NCBI GenBank assembly: GCA_040255445.1
Contig: JBDZUZ010000019.1
Location: 1-33,400 of the forward strand
Length of the DNA stretch: 33,400 bases
Origin: JBDZUZ01 sp040255445
GTDB lineage: Bacteria; Planctomycetota; Phycisphaerae; Phycisphaerales; UBA1924
Reading direction: 5' to 3'
Positions 24,698 through 32,627 of the stretch are shown here, piece after piece. The translations under genes were made by a program, and so were the position numbers. The notes beneath the pieces were generated by a model. The model searched no databases and was not told the origin of the DNA. It saw only the letters and a program-made list of their open reading frames with translations. Numbering within the stretch: position 1 is the stretch's first letter; every line of letters starts with the position of its first letter.

Positions 24698-25729
24698 ATG
24701 ATGATGAAAGAGATGATCGAACGGCTGCTCTCCGGGGCCACGCTGACCGAAACCGAGGCCCGCGGGCTCTTCGAGGCGATGCTCACCGGTCAGATGGACT
24801 CGGCCCAGATCGCCGCGGTGCTGGTGCTGATCCAGCGTCGGGGCGCCACGGTCGATGAGATCGTCGGCGCTGCGCGGGTGATGCGTGAGCATGTGACGCG
24901 GATTCCTGTCGCGACGGGGTCGGGGCGGGTGGTGCTGGACACGTGTGGGACGGGTGGAGCCCCCAAGACCTTCAACGTGTCGACGGTGGCGGCGGTGTGC
25001 GCGGCCGCGGCGGCTCCGGGCCGGGTGCTGGTCGCCAAGCACGGCAACCGCAGCCGCACCGGACGGGGCTCCGCGGAAGTGCTTTCGATGCTGGGGGTGC
25101 AGATCGATGCGGGGCCAGAGGTTCAGGCCGCGTGTCTCGAGAAGTCTGGCGTGTGTTTCTGTTTCGCGATCCACCACCACCCGGCGATGAAGCACGCCGG
25201 GCCGACACGGCGGTCCCTGGGCATCCCGACGATCTTCAATCTGCTGGGGCCGCTCACGAATCCCGCGGGCGCCCGCCACCAGCTCATCGGCGTGTACGAC
25301 CGGTCGCTCGTGGAGCCGGTGGCGAAGGCTCTGGTCCGCCTGGGGGCGGAGCGGGCGCGGGTGGTGCACGGCGCCGGCGGGCTGGACGAGGTGAGCATTG
25401 CCGGTCCGACCGTGTGCGCGCTGGTCGAGGGCGGCGCGGTCCGGATGGAAGAGATCGATCCGGCGGCGAGCGGTGTGAGCGGAGCGCCCATCGACGCGAT
25501 CGTCGCCCGCGACCTCGAGGACGCTGCGGCGATGGCGCGGTCGGTCTTTGCCGGCGAGACCTCGCCTGCGCGTGAGATCGTGCTGCTCAACACGGGTGTG
25601 GCGCTCGAAGTCGCGGGCGCGGCCAGGTCGATCGCCGAGGGCGCCCGTATGGCGGCGGAGGCGATCGATTCCGGCGCTGCGGCGGCCACGCTCGCGCGGC
25701 TGTGCGATGTGTCGCACGGCCGGTCGTGA
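24698..25729 (+). CDS. trpD: Anthranilate phosphoribosyltransferase
   Basis: The 343-residue enzyme joins anthranilate and PRPP in the second step of tryptophan synthesis. Diagnostic motifs are LDTCGTGG (PRPP binding), FNVST, KHGNRSRTGRGSAEVL, the anthranilate-site segment FAIHHHPAMKHAGPTRRSLGIPT with NLLGPLTNP, and GAGGLDE. The length is normal. The start may be ATG 24698, 24701 or 24704, three in a row; a GGGG stretch just before would suit the third. No other trp gene is in the window, so the pathway genes are probably dispersed. It is divergent from the Q-rich membrane protein and converges on the kinase gene with a gap of 6 nt. Confidence 0.95.
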   Translation: MMMKEMIERLLSGATLTETEARGLFEAMLTGQMDSAQIAAVLVLIQRRGATVDEIVGAARVMREHVTRIPVATGSGRVVLDTCGTGGAPKTFNVSTVAAVCAAAAAPGRVLVAKHGNRSRTGRGSAEVLSMLGVQIDAGPEVQAACLEKSGVCFCFAIHHHPAMKHAGPTRRSLGIPTIFNLLGPLTNPAGARHQLIGVYDRSLVEPVAKALVRLGAERARVVHGAGGLDEVSIAGPTVCALVEGGAVRMEEIDPAASGVSGAPIDAIVARDLEDAAAMARSVFAGETSPAREIVLLNTGVALEVAGAARSIAEGARMAAEAIDSGAAAATLARLCDVSHGRS

Positions 25730-25735
25730 GCCCGT

Positions 25736-28270
25736 TTAGCGCGGCGCGGCGGCCGGCAGGTTGGAAGCCGCGTGCTGCAGAGCGCGGAGCACCGCGACAT
25801 CCTCAGCGCCGGTGCTCGTCGCGGGCGTGAAGACGAAGATCCGGGGCAGGTCGGAGTCCTGCTGCGGGCTGAGCCAGATCACCGCATCGGCGCGGTCGCG
25901 GCGTTCATCGATCCATCGGCCGATGGCGGTGCGGGCATCGCCCGATTCGAGCGGCGTACGGCCGGCGGCCAGGCGGATCGAGGCGAGTTCCTCGAGCACC
26001 GTGGACTCCGGGGCTTCGGTCACACCCGGGACGCTGCCCACGATCTCGAAGCCGGATGCGTCGAGCATGCTCGTGAACGCGACGGTGCGGTCGACTGCCG
26101 CTTCGGCCACGGGGGCGCGGAGGTCGCTGAGGATCAGTGCGCGAGTACCGGAGGGGACGACCGGGATCTCGACCGGTGCAGCGGCCGGCGCGGGGGCCGG
26201 GCGGCGGTGCGTGGTCTCGCGGCGGCCCGACTCGTGCGTAACGGTGACGCGGGCCTGGCCAGAACCGGTGGAGACGGTGACGGCGTCGGCCCCGTTGCCG
26301 ATGAGTTCGGGCGGGATCGGCGCATCGGGCGGCGCGATCGCGATGCGCGGCTCGGTGTGATTGATCTCGACGGCGGTGTGCATCTCCGGGCCCGAGCGGA
26401 CGAGGAAGAGCGAGCCGGCGAGGCCGGCGAAAGCCAGGAAGAACACGACCACGGCGATACCCACGCCGACACCACCGCCGGTCGACTTGCGGTGGCGGTG
26501 GCCGCGGGCGTTCATGCGCTCGGCAGCCCGGTCCTGCGCTGCGCGGACACGGGCACGGGCGCTGGCGAGCTGCTCGCCGGCGGGTCGGCGCGGGCCGGGC
26601 TTGGGCGCACGCGCTGCGGGCGCTGCGGGTGCAGCGGGCGAGGCCTTCGCGGGCGTGACTTTCGCGACCGCGGCCTGTGCTGCAAGACCCAGCGACTTGA
26701 AGGGATCAGTCGCCGCGGGGCTGGCGGGATCGCCCGAATCCTCGACGACACTCTTGCCGGTCCACCAGTTGGTCACGCGGATGCGCGGAGCGCGGCCGGG
26801 GCGGGCCGGCGGGACTGAACCGGCGTGGAGGTCGGCGTGGGGGTCGGCGTGCGGTGCGGGCGGGGGAGTCGGCTCGGCCGCGGCGACCGCGGGAGCGGGC
26901 GGCGGGAAGGGGATATTGACCGGGCCGTCCTCGTGCTCGGCCTTGGGCTCGTCGAGCTCGACCGCGTCGGCCTTCATGCTGGGAAGGTCCGCCGGCCGCA
27001 CGGCGAAGGGATCGGGCGACTCGGCGACGGTGCGCAGGTCCGCGAGCATGAGCGCGGCGGAGGGGTAGCGCTTGTCGTAGTCGGTCATGGCCCGGCGGAC
27101 GATCCACTTGACCGCATCGGGGCAGCGGCTGCCGAACTGCGAGAGCACACCGTGCGCCGGGAAGGAATCTTCCATCACGGAAAAGAGCACAGCGCCCGCG
27201 CCGTAGATGTCGAACCGCGTGCCGTCGACCTCGTGCACCTTCACGCCCTTGAGCGCGAGGCGGACCATCTCGGGGTCGCGGAAGTACTCGGTGCCGTGCG
27301 TCGTCAGCGTCATCGCCGAGCGGAGCGAGCTGAGCAGCCCAAAGTCGACGAGCTGCGCGCGGCCGCCGGGGATCGAGGTATCGACGATGATGTTGTCGGG
27401 CTTGACATCCTTGTGCCACAGCCCGCCCTGGTGATAGAGCGAAAGCGTGCCGACCAGGTCGCAGGCGTACCGCAGTGCGGAGCGCAGCTGCTTGCCCGAG
27501 AGGCCGCCGGCCTCGGACTCGGCGTGGAGCCGCTTGGTGACGAGCGTCAGCGAATCGCCCGGGACAAACCGCATGACATAGAAGAAGCGATCCGGCTGCA
27601 GATCGTGGTCGAGGATCAGGCCCAGCCGCTTGGCCGCATCGAGCGAGCGGCTCTCGCGCACGATCTGCGGCAGGCTGCTGCCCTCGGACATCGAAAAGCT
27701 CTTGATGACAACCTGATCGACATCGCCGAAACCGAGCCGTTCGAGCGCGGCCCGCTTCACATCATCCGGCTCGGCGATATAGAGCTTCGCGCCCGAGCCG
27801 CCGCCGGCGAGCGAGCCGGTGATCTTGTACCCCTCGAACTGACCGGTGCGGCGCGTGGGCTTGTCGGATGTCGGGGCTGCGGCGACCGCCGCGGGGATGC
27901 GCTTCTCGATCCCCTCGGTCATCGACCCGAGCCCGACAAGTCGGATCGGGTGCCCGATGCAGATGCGGTAGAGGGCCTTGGCCATCGCCGAGCCCTCGTC
28001 CTGCAGCGAGCGGCCGAAGTGCTTGGACGCCGACCAGCGGCCGATGACGATGTTGATGAGGATGAGCGGGATGTACACGATCGCGGTGATCACCGAACCC
28101 ACGAACCGCGCGATGTCGGTCACTTCGCCGATGATGAACCGCACGATCTGGCGGAGGATCCACCCCAGCGCCTGGAAGAGCGGCACGATCAGGTAGATCA
28201 CGATGAACACGCCGATCACGATCGCGGCGAGCCCCGCGAGCACGATCAAGAGGATGCCGGGTCCGGTCAT
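25736..28270 (-). CDS. Transmembrane serine/threonine protein kinase with an extracytoplasmic domain
   Basis: This 844-residue protein has two N-terminal hydrophobic segments (about 5-35 and 55-78) before a kinase domain at about 148-425. All catalytic elements are present: glycine loop GSLAGGGSGA (152-161), Lys190 in VVIKSF, catalytic loop HKDVKPDN (286-293) and DFG (309-311), with RDPE (331-334) in the activation segment, so it is predicted active. A Pro/Ala-rich linker leads to a third helix (about 605-625), then about 220 residues that should lie on the other side of the membrane and include a late structured domain. Hydrophobic N-terminal segments before a bacterial kinase domain are unusual. 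It follows the sigma factor gene by 45 nt, suggesting cotranscription. Confidence 0.92.
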   Translation of the reverse strand: MTGPGILLIVLAGLAAIVIGVFIVIYLIVPLFQALGWILRQIVRFIIGEVTDIARFVGSVITAIVYIPLILINIVIGRWSASKHFGRSLQDEGSAMAKALYRICIGHPIRLVGLGSMTEGIEKRIPAAVAAAPTSDKPTRRTGQFEGYKITGSLAGGGSGAKLYIAEPDDVKRAALERLGFGDVDQVVIKSFSMSEGSSLPQIVRESRSLDAAKRLGLILDHDLQPDRFFYVMRFVPGDSLTLVTKRLHAESEAGGLSGKQLRSALRYACDLVGTLSLYHQGGLWHKDVKPDNIIVDTSIPGGRAQLVDFGLLSSLRSAMTLTTHGTEYFRDPEMVRLALKGVKVHEVDGTRFDIYGAGAVLFSVMEDSFPAHGVLSQFGSRCPDAVKWIVRRAMTDYDKRYPSAALMLADLRTVAESPDPFAVRPADLPSMKADAVELDEPKAEHEDGPVNIPFPPPAPAVAAAEPTPPPAPHADPHADLHAGSVPPARPGRAPRIRVTNWWTGKSVVEDSGDPASPAATDPFKSLGLAAQAAVAKVTPAKASPAAPAAPAARAPKPGPRRPAGEQLASARARVRAAQDRAAERMNARGHRHRKSTGGGVGVGIAVVVFFLAFAGLAGSLFLVRSGPEMHTAVEINHTEPRIAIAPPDAPIPPELIGNGADAVTVSTGSGQARVTVTHESGRRETTHRRPAPAPAAAPVEIPVVPSGTRALILSDLRAPVAEAAVDRTVAFTSMLDASGFEIVGSVPGVTEAPESTVLEELASIRLAAGRTPLESGDARTAIGRWIDERRDRADAVIWLSPQQDSDLPRIFVFTPATSTGAEDVAVLRALQHAASNLPAAAPR

Positions 28271-28315
28271 GGTCCGTCCTCGATTCCCCCGGCGCGGCGG
28301 ATCCGCATTGGGGAG

Positions 28316-29080
28316 TTACTGGAGCCGTGCGGCCTGATCTTCCCGGCGGAGGTCCATCTGCCGGTGGTAGATTTCGGCGATGGCCTCGTCGAAGAGGGCA
28401 TCGTCGGCCGCGACACGGTCCTGTTTGGGAGGGGGAAGGAGTCCATTTCGCGCGGCCTCGCCGCGTTCTTCCTCTGTGAAGCTGTAGGTCGCGATCACTT
28501 CCTCGAGCCGCTGGCGGAGCAGATCCCGGACCTTGGCCAGCCGCCGGCTGACGGTCGGCTCGCTGATCCCCAGCGAAACAGCGACCTCCTTGCCGGCCCG
28601 GCCATCCAGCACCCGCATCGAGTAGATCGAGAAATCCGTGAACTCGCTCTCCCGCTCCACGATGCGGATCGCCGCCTCGACCTTGGCCCGGAAGACCGCC
28701 GCCTCGTAATGGGCGTCGGCGCCCAGATCCCCCGAAGCACCCATCCAGGACTCGTCCAGGCTCGCCTTTTGCCGGGTGCCGCCGCGTTTCTGGGCGTAGC
28801 GGCGGTCGAGCTCATCGCCCAGGACGTGCCGGGCGATGGCCAGCAGCCAGGTCGAAAACCGGGCCCCGCGGGTGGGGTCGTAGCGGTCGATCGATTCCGA
28901 GAGCGCGGCGAGGGTCTCCTGGGAGAGGTCGCGGACGGTTTCGACGCCGATTTTGCCCTTGCCCCACTTCGTGAGCTGGGCCCGCACGACGGGGCCGAAG
29001 GTCTCCCACAACTCGTACCAGGCGGCCTGGTCGTTATTGCGGAGCCTTCCGATAAAGCCGGTTGTCATAGGGGTCAGCAT
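28316..29080 (-). CDS. ECF-type RNA polymerase sigma factor
   Basis: The 254-residue product has a sigma-70 region 2 (about 18-95, with VRDLSQETLAAL and RFSTWLLAIARHVLGDELDR) and a region 4 (about 135-195) with the helix-turn-helix GKEVAVSLGISEPTVSRRL. Region 3 is missing, as in the ECF class. A tail of about 55 residues with charged and Ala-rich sequence follows region 4. ATG 29080 is preferred since AGAGG lies at the right distance; ATG 29068 is possible but has none. The kinase gene follows after 45 nt on the same strand. Planctomycetes are known for ECF sigma factors linked to Ser/Thr kinases; here that link is inferred from position only. No anti-sigma factor is visible. Confidence 0.92.
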   Translation of the reverse strand: MLTPMTTGFIGRLRNNDQAAWYELWETFGPVVRAQLTKWGKGKIGVETVRDLSQETLAALSESIDRYDPTRGARFSTWLLAIARHVLGDELDRRYAQKRGGTRQKASLDESWMGASGDLGADAHYEAAVFRAKVEAAIRIVERESEFTDFSIYSMRVLDGRAGKEVAVSLGISEPTVSRRLAKVRDLLRQRLEEVIATYSFTEEERGEAARNGLLPPPKQDRVAADDALFDEAIAEIYHRQMDLRREDQAARLQ

Positions 29081-29108
29081 GCGGGGCGGGCCTCTCTGTT
29101 CACTTGTA

Positions 29109-29136
29109 AACATACCCGGCCCGGGGCGTTTCCCAA
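29109..29136 (-). promoter_or_regulatory. Candidate promoter of the sigma factor-kinase operon
   Basis: On the minus strand TTGGGA (29136-29131) and TATGTT (29114-29109) are separated by 16 nt, a 4/6 and 4/6 match to sigma-70 boxes. They would give a leader of about 20 nt including the AGAGG ribosome binding site. This is a weak match. Confidence 0.3.
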
Positions 29137-29193
29137 GCCCGGCGCGTGTTCCGGTGGTGAAATCGCCGCCGAGGCCTTCCCAACACCGTGGCA

Positions 29194-29220
29194 GGAACCA
29201 ACCAGTTCGGCCTTTCTCGC
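29194..29220 (+). promoter_or_regulatory. Candidate ECF-type promoter of the coiled-coil gene
   Basis: GGAACC (29194-29199) resembles the common ECF -35 (AAC-type) motif. TCTCGC (29215-29220), 15 nt on, could be the -10. It points toward the gene starting at 29274, divergent from the sigma factor gene. A short motif like this can occur by chance. Confidence 0.28.
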
Positions 29221-29260
29221 CCGGGATGTCACCCAGAGGGCGAACCGGCCGCCAGGTGTC

Positions 29261-29266
29261 AGGAGG
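29261..29266 (+). promoter_or_regulatory. Consensus ribosome binding site of the coiled-coil gene
   Basis: AGGAGG lies 7 nt before ATG 29274 and fixes that start; the upstream frame from 28953 is antisense to the sigma factor gene. Confidence 0.85.
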
Positions 29267-29273
29267 CAAACAA

Positions 29274-30221
29274 ATGGCCATCGTCAAGCATGTTGTCCGC
29301 TACGCCGTTATCGCCGGGCTGGTCGGCGGCGCCGCCGCGCTCGTCGCGGGGCCCGACCGGATCGCCGCGCTCGCGTCCCAGACGCGGGGCCAGATCAACG
29401 CCGCGATCGACAAGACCATCGATGATCCGATCGCCCTCCGCGAGCAGATCCGCAAGCTCGAGGCCCAGTACCCCGAGAAGATCGCCGCCGTCCGCTCCGA
29501 CCTCTCCGAACTGCGCGAGCAAGTCACGCAGCTCCGTGCGGAGCGGGCCGAGAGCGAGATGGTCGTCGCACTCGCCCATAACGATCTGCAGCAGATGCAC
29601 GGCATGATCACCCGGGCCGAGTCGGCCCAGGCCTCCGCCGCGGCCGACGGCGGCCCCGCCATCGTCCGCGTCGTCTTCCAGAACGAGTCGCTCAAGCTCA
29701 ACGATGCGTACGGCAAGGCCAACCGCATCGAGCAGGTCGCCAGCGCCTACACCAACCGCGTCGATGAGATCGACCGCGACCTGGGCTACCTGTCCGAGCA
29801 GGAATCCCGCCTGGCCACCCTGCTCGATCAGCTCGAGACCGAGCACGCCGAGTTCCAGGCCCAGATGTGGCAGATGGACCGCCAGATCAACACGATCGCC
29901 CGCAACGAGCGTCTCATCGACATGATGGAGAAGCGTCAGCGGACGATCGATCAGGCCAGCCGCTACGACTCGGGCAGCCTGCAGGAGCTCTCGGGCAAGT
30001 TCGCCTCGATCCGCTCCAAGCAGGAAGCCCGCCTCGAGGCGCTCTCGACCTCCGGCACGACCATGAACTACGAGGAGCGGGCCCGTTTCGAGCTCAACTC
30101 GCAGCTCAAAGCCCCCGCCCGCAAGTTCGAGGTCTCGCCCCGTCCGACGGTGATCGAGATCACCCCCGAGACCAGGCAGCCCGAGCCGGCCCAGAAGCCC
30201 CTCGCGTCCCGCCCCCTGTAA
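29274..30221 (+). CDS. Membrane-anchored coiled-coil protein, unknown function
   Basis: The 315-residue product starts with a hydrophobic helix (about 6-26, VVRYAVIAGLVGGAAALVAG) that can serve as a signal anchor. From about 45 to 265 it is almost entirely helical with heptad-like Leu/Ile/Met spacing and many Glu, Arg and Gln, so it is a long coiled coil, broken near residues 115-135. A short disordered tail rich in Pro follows. Proteins of this shape commonly act as periplasmic or cytoplasmic spacers or scaffolds; I do not recognise the family. It is divergent from the sigma factor gene, monocistronic and ends in a strong terminator. The ribosome binding site decides the start. Confidence 0.88.
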   Translation: MAIVKHVVRYAVIAGLVGGAAALVAGPDRIAALASQTRGQINAAIDKTIDDPIALREQIRKLEAQYPEKIAAVRSDLSELREQVTQLRAERAESEMVVALAHNDLQQMHGMITRAESAQASAAADGGPAIVRVVFQNESLKLNDAYGKANRIEQVASAYTNRVDEIDRDLGYLSEQESRLATLLDQLETEHAEFQAQMWQMDRQINTIARNERLIDMMEKRQRTIDQASRYDSGSLQELSGKFASIRSKQEARLEALSTSGTTMNYEERARFELNSQLKAPARKFEVSPRPTVIEITPETRQPEPAQKPLASRPL

Positions 30222-30255
30222 TGGGTGCGTGACCAGGATGATGCAAGAGCCAGTG

Positions 30256-30288
30256 CCGGCCGCGGAGTGATCCGCGGCCGGTTTTTTT
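30256..30288 (+). terminator. Strong intrinsic terminator after the coiled-coil gene
   Basis: A perfect 10-bp GC stem (CCGGCCGCGG at 30256-30265, CCGCGGCCGG at 30272-30281) with a 6-nt loop is followed directly by seven T. It lies 34 nt after the stop codon. Confidence 0.95.
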
Positions 30289-30527
30289 CGATCCGGGGCC
30301 GCGGCGTTGCAACCGCGATTGGACGGGGCGGTAGACCTCTGGCGAAGCGAGGGGTCCTGACCCGCACTCTAAGGACGACAACCCTCCCCCGGCCGTCGGG
30401 CCCAGTCATGGGCCTGACGTCCATTTTCGTTGGGGGGGAGGGCCGCAGGCGTTGGGTATCCGGCCAGGTGCGTGGGGCCGACACTCCCAATGGGTGGCGG
30501 TCGGGGCCGGGCCGCACCGATATGTAG

Positions 30528-30555
30528 GTGGCAAGGCGGTCCCGACGCCGATAAT
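30528..30555 (+). promoter_or_regulatory. Candidate sigma-70 promoter of mreBCD
   Basis: GTGGCA (30528-30533, 4/6 match) and GATAAT (30550-30555, 5/6 match) are separated by 16 nt. Transcripts would start near 30562 and carry a leader of about 95 nt containing the hairpin at 30601-30622. Confidence 0.38.
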
Positions 30556-30600
30556 CTCTGTCCTTAACTGGAGCGGGCCGCTGGTGCGCGCTCGATGGAT

Positions 30601-30622
30601 CGCGGACGATGGACCGTCCGCG
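30601..30622 (+). promoter_or_regulatory. Hairpin in the mreB leader
   Basis: CGCGGAC (30601-30607) and GTCCGCG (30616-30622) form a perfect 7-bp stem with an 8-nt loop, ending 34 nt before the GTG start of mreB. No T-run follows, so it is not a terminator; it could modulate translation or bind a protein. Confidence 0.45.
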
Positions 30623-30656
30623 GGCCGCCACTAGAGGCGGCGGAAGGGCCTGAACA

Positions 30657-31712
30657 GTGTTCCTCGACCGCGTTCTCGGACTATTCAGCGTCGACATGGG
30701 CATCGACCTTGGGACCTGCAACACGCTGGTCTCGGTCCGGGGCCAGGGCATCGTGCTGAATGAGCCCAGCGTGGTGGCCGTGTGGAAGGGCACCAACAAG
30801 GTCTGCCGCGACGGCGAGGCCGTCGGCTGGGTCGCGAAGGAAATGCTCGGCAAGACGCCGGGCACAATCACCGCGGTCCGCCCCCTCAAGGACGGCGTGA
30901 TCTCCGACTTTGAGATCACCGAGGCGATGCTCAGCTATTTCATCCGCAAGGTGAACGGCCGCAGCCGGATCTTCGGGCCGCGCGTCGTCATCTCGGTGCC
31001 CTCGGGCATCACGGCGGTGGAGCGGCGGGCGGTCTTCGAGAGCGCTACGCGTGCGGGCGCCCGATCGGGCTCGGTGTATCTGCTCGATGAGCCGGTCGCC
31101 GCGGCGATCGGCGCTGGGCTGCCCTTCGCGGAAGCCACGGCCTCGATGATCGTCGATATCGGCGGCGGAACGACCGAGGTCGCGATCATGTCGCTGGGCG
31201 GCATCGCGACGTGCGAGAGCGTGCGCGTCGCCGGCGACGACATGGACGAAGCGATCATCAACCACATGAAGCGCACGTACAACATGATGGTCGGTGAGCA
31301 GACCGCCGAACGCATCAAGATCGAGATCGGCTCGGCCTGGCCCGTCGGCGCGGAGACGACGATGGATGTCCGCGGCCGCGACATGATCTCGGGCCTCCCC
31401 CGCAAGACGACCGTGACGAGCGAGGAGATCCGCGAGGCTCTGCAGGAGCCGGTGCAGGCGATCACCGAAGCAATCACGCGGACGCTCGAGCGCGTCGAGC
31501 CCGAACTCGCGGCCGACCTCGTTGACAACGGCATCTGCCTGGCCGGCGGTGGCGCGCTCCTGCGTGGTCTCCCGCAGGTGGTGCAGAAGGCGACGGGCCT
31601 GGAGGCGCGACTGGCGGACGACCCGCTCACCTGCGTCGCCCGCGGCACGTGCGTGTACCTCGAGAACCTCGAGATCTGGAAGGCGACGCTCGAGAGCGAC
31701 CTCGATGCGTGA
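30657..31712 (+). CDS. mreB: Rod shape-determining protein MreB (actin homologue)
   Basis: The 351-residue actin-like ATPase polymerises on the inner membrane and guides elongation-specific wall synthesis. ATP-site motifs are visible: phosphate 1 GIDLGTCNT (15-23), phosphate 2 DIGGGTTEVA near 167, and the adenosine motif AGGGALLRG near 298. An N-terminal hydrophobic MFLDRVLGLF helix may bind the membrane. It starts with GTG at 30657, preceded by a purine-rich GGAAGGG. It is followed by mreC after 33 nt and mreD, the usual order. Its presence is notable because many planctomycetes lack part of this system. Function is certain. Confidence 0.96.
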   Translation: MFLDRVLGLFSVDMGIDLGTCNTLVSVRGQGIVLNEPSVVAVWKGTNKVCRDGEAVGWVAKEMLGKTPGTITAVRPLKDGVISDFEITEAMLSYFIRKVNGRSRIFGPRVVISVPSGITAVERRAVFESATRAGARSGSVYLLDEPVAAAIGAGLPFAEATASMIVDIGGGTTEVAIMSLGGIATCESVRVAGDDMDEAIINHMKRTYNMMVGEQTAERIKIEIGSAWPVGAETTMDVRGRDMISGLPRKTTVTSEEIREALQEPVQAITEAITRTLERVEPELAADLVDNGICLAGGGALLRGLPQVVQKATGLEARLADDPLTCVARGTCVYLENLEIWKATLESDLDA

Positions 31713-31745
31713 TGCCCGGCGCTGCCGGCACAGGAACACGGCGTA

Positions 31746-32627
31746 ATGGCTCACACAGCCCGGTCCAGACGCCTGCTGCTGATGTCGCTGGTGTGCATGC
31801 TCGTCACATCATTCCTGCCGCTCAAGTGGTCGGCGTGGGTGTCGTGGTTTGGGGACATCGCCGAGGTCGCGATCGCGCCGGCGTCGAACCCCTTCTCGGC
31901 CGTGTCGCGATGGCTGCGGCCGGCCGATCTCAACCAGCCCGATGATGAGACCCTCGCCGCGCTCGATGAGGAACTGCGGACGACACAGACCCTCCTGCTG
32001 CAGAGCTACTCGGAGAACGAGCGGCTGCAGCGGCTGATCGAGGAACTCCAGCGCGGCCTGGCGCTCAACCCCGACATGCCGGTCCAGCAGCTCAACGCGC
32101 CGGTCTACGGCACGGCGGGCGATCTGGCCCGCGGCGTGCTGCGGGTGCGGGCGGGCTCGAAGCAGGGCATCGCGCTCAACACCGTCGCCGCGGCGGCGGG
32201 GCTGCAGCTCGTCGGCCGCGTGATGAGCGTCGAGCCGCGGACCTGCACCGTCCTCCCGATCACAGCGCGTTCGGCCGGCCCCTTCCGGGCGGTGATCATG
32301 ATCGATGACACGCTCAACGGACTGCGCTGCACGCTCGAGCCCGTGGGCGACGGCACGCTCCGCGGCGATGTCGAGGACCGCCGCGACCCGGTGACCGCCG
32401 AGCCGATCCTGCCCGAGGTCGGCCAGGATGTGCGGCTCGATGACCCGCAGCGGTGGCCGCGGAGCGCTCAGATGCTGCTCGTGGGCAAGGTCGAGCGGAT
32501 CGATTCGAACCCCTCGCAGCCGCTCCGCAAGGTCGTGGTCGTGCGTCCCACGATCGACCGCATGGAGCGACTGACGGAAGTGCTGCTGCGGATCACGCCC
32601 TCCGCCTTCGAGGAGGAGCGGCGATGA
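31746..32627 (+). CDS. mreC: Rod shape-determining protein MreC
   Basis: The 293-residue protein is the MreC link between cytoplasmic MreB and periplasmic wall synthases. It has one N-terminal transmembrane helix (about 9-27), a coiled-coil segment (about 65-102, DETLAALDEELRTTQ and following) and a beta-domain part recognisable by GLQLVGRVMSVEPRTCTVLPI and RAVIMIDD, then a C-terminal half ending VVVVRPTIDRMERLTEVLL. The sequence is diverged, with an insertion around GDVEDRRDPV, so position between mreB and mreD is part of the evidence. Its stop overlaps the mreD start by 4 nt (ATGA), indicating translational coupling. Confidence 0.85.
   Translation: MAHTARSRRLLLMSLVCMLVTSFLPLKWSAWVSWFGDIAEVAIAPASNPFSAVSRWLRPADLNQPDDETLAALDEELRTTQTLLLQSYSENERLQRLIEELQRGLALNPDMPVQQLNAPVYGTAGDLARGVLRVRAGSKQGIALNTVAAAAGLQLVGRVMSVEPRTCTVLPITARSAGPFRAVIMIDDTLNGLRCTLEPVGDGTLRGDVEDRRDPVTAEPILPEVGQDVRLDDPQRWPRSAQMLLVGKVERIDSNPSQPLRKVVVVRPTIDRMERLTEVLLRITPSAFEEERR

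Larger units (their letters stand above)
30289..30656 (+). other. Long leader/upstream region of mreB
   Basis: This gene-free stretch of about 370 nt separates the terminator from mreB. It holds a modest promoter candidate (30528-30555) and a hairpin (30601-30622). No open frame with believable coding character is present on either strand. The first 230 nt (30289-30520) hold nothing that I recognise. Confidence 0.5.

Noticed and set aside
26825..29425. 866-residue plus-strand open frame
   Set aside because: It is antisense to the kinase and sigma factor genes, both of which have complete family motifs.
30225..30527. 100-residue plus-strand open frame before mreB
   Set aside because: It starts before and runs through the strong terminator and has no ribosome binding site or coding-like codon pattern.
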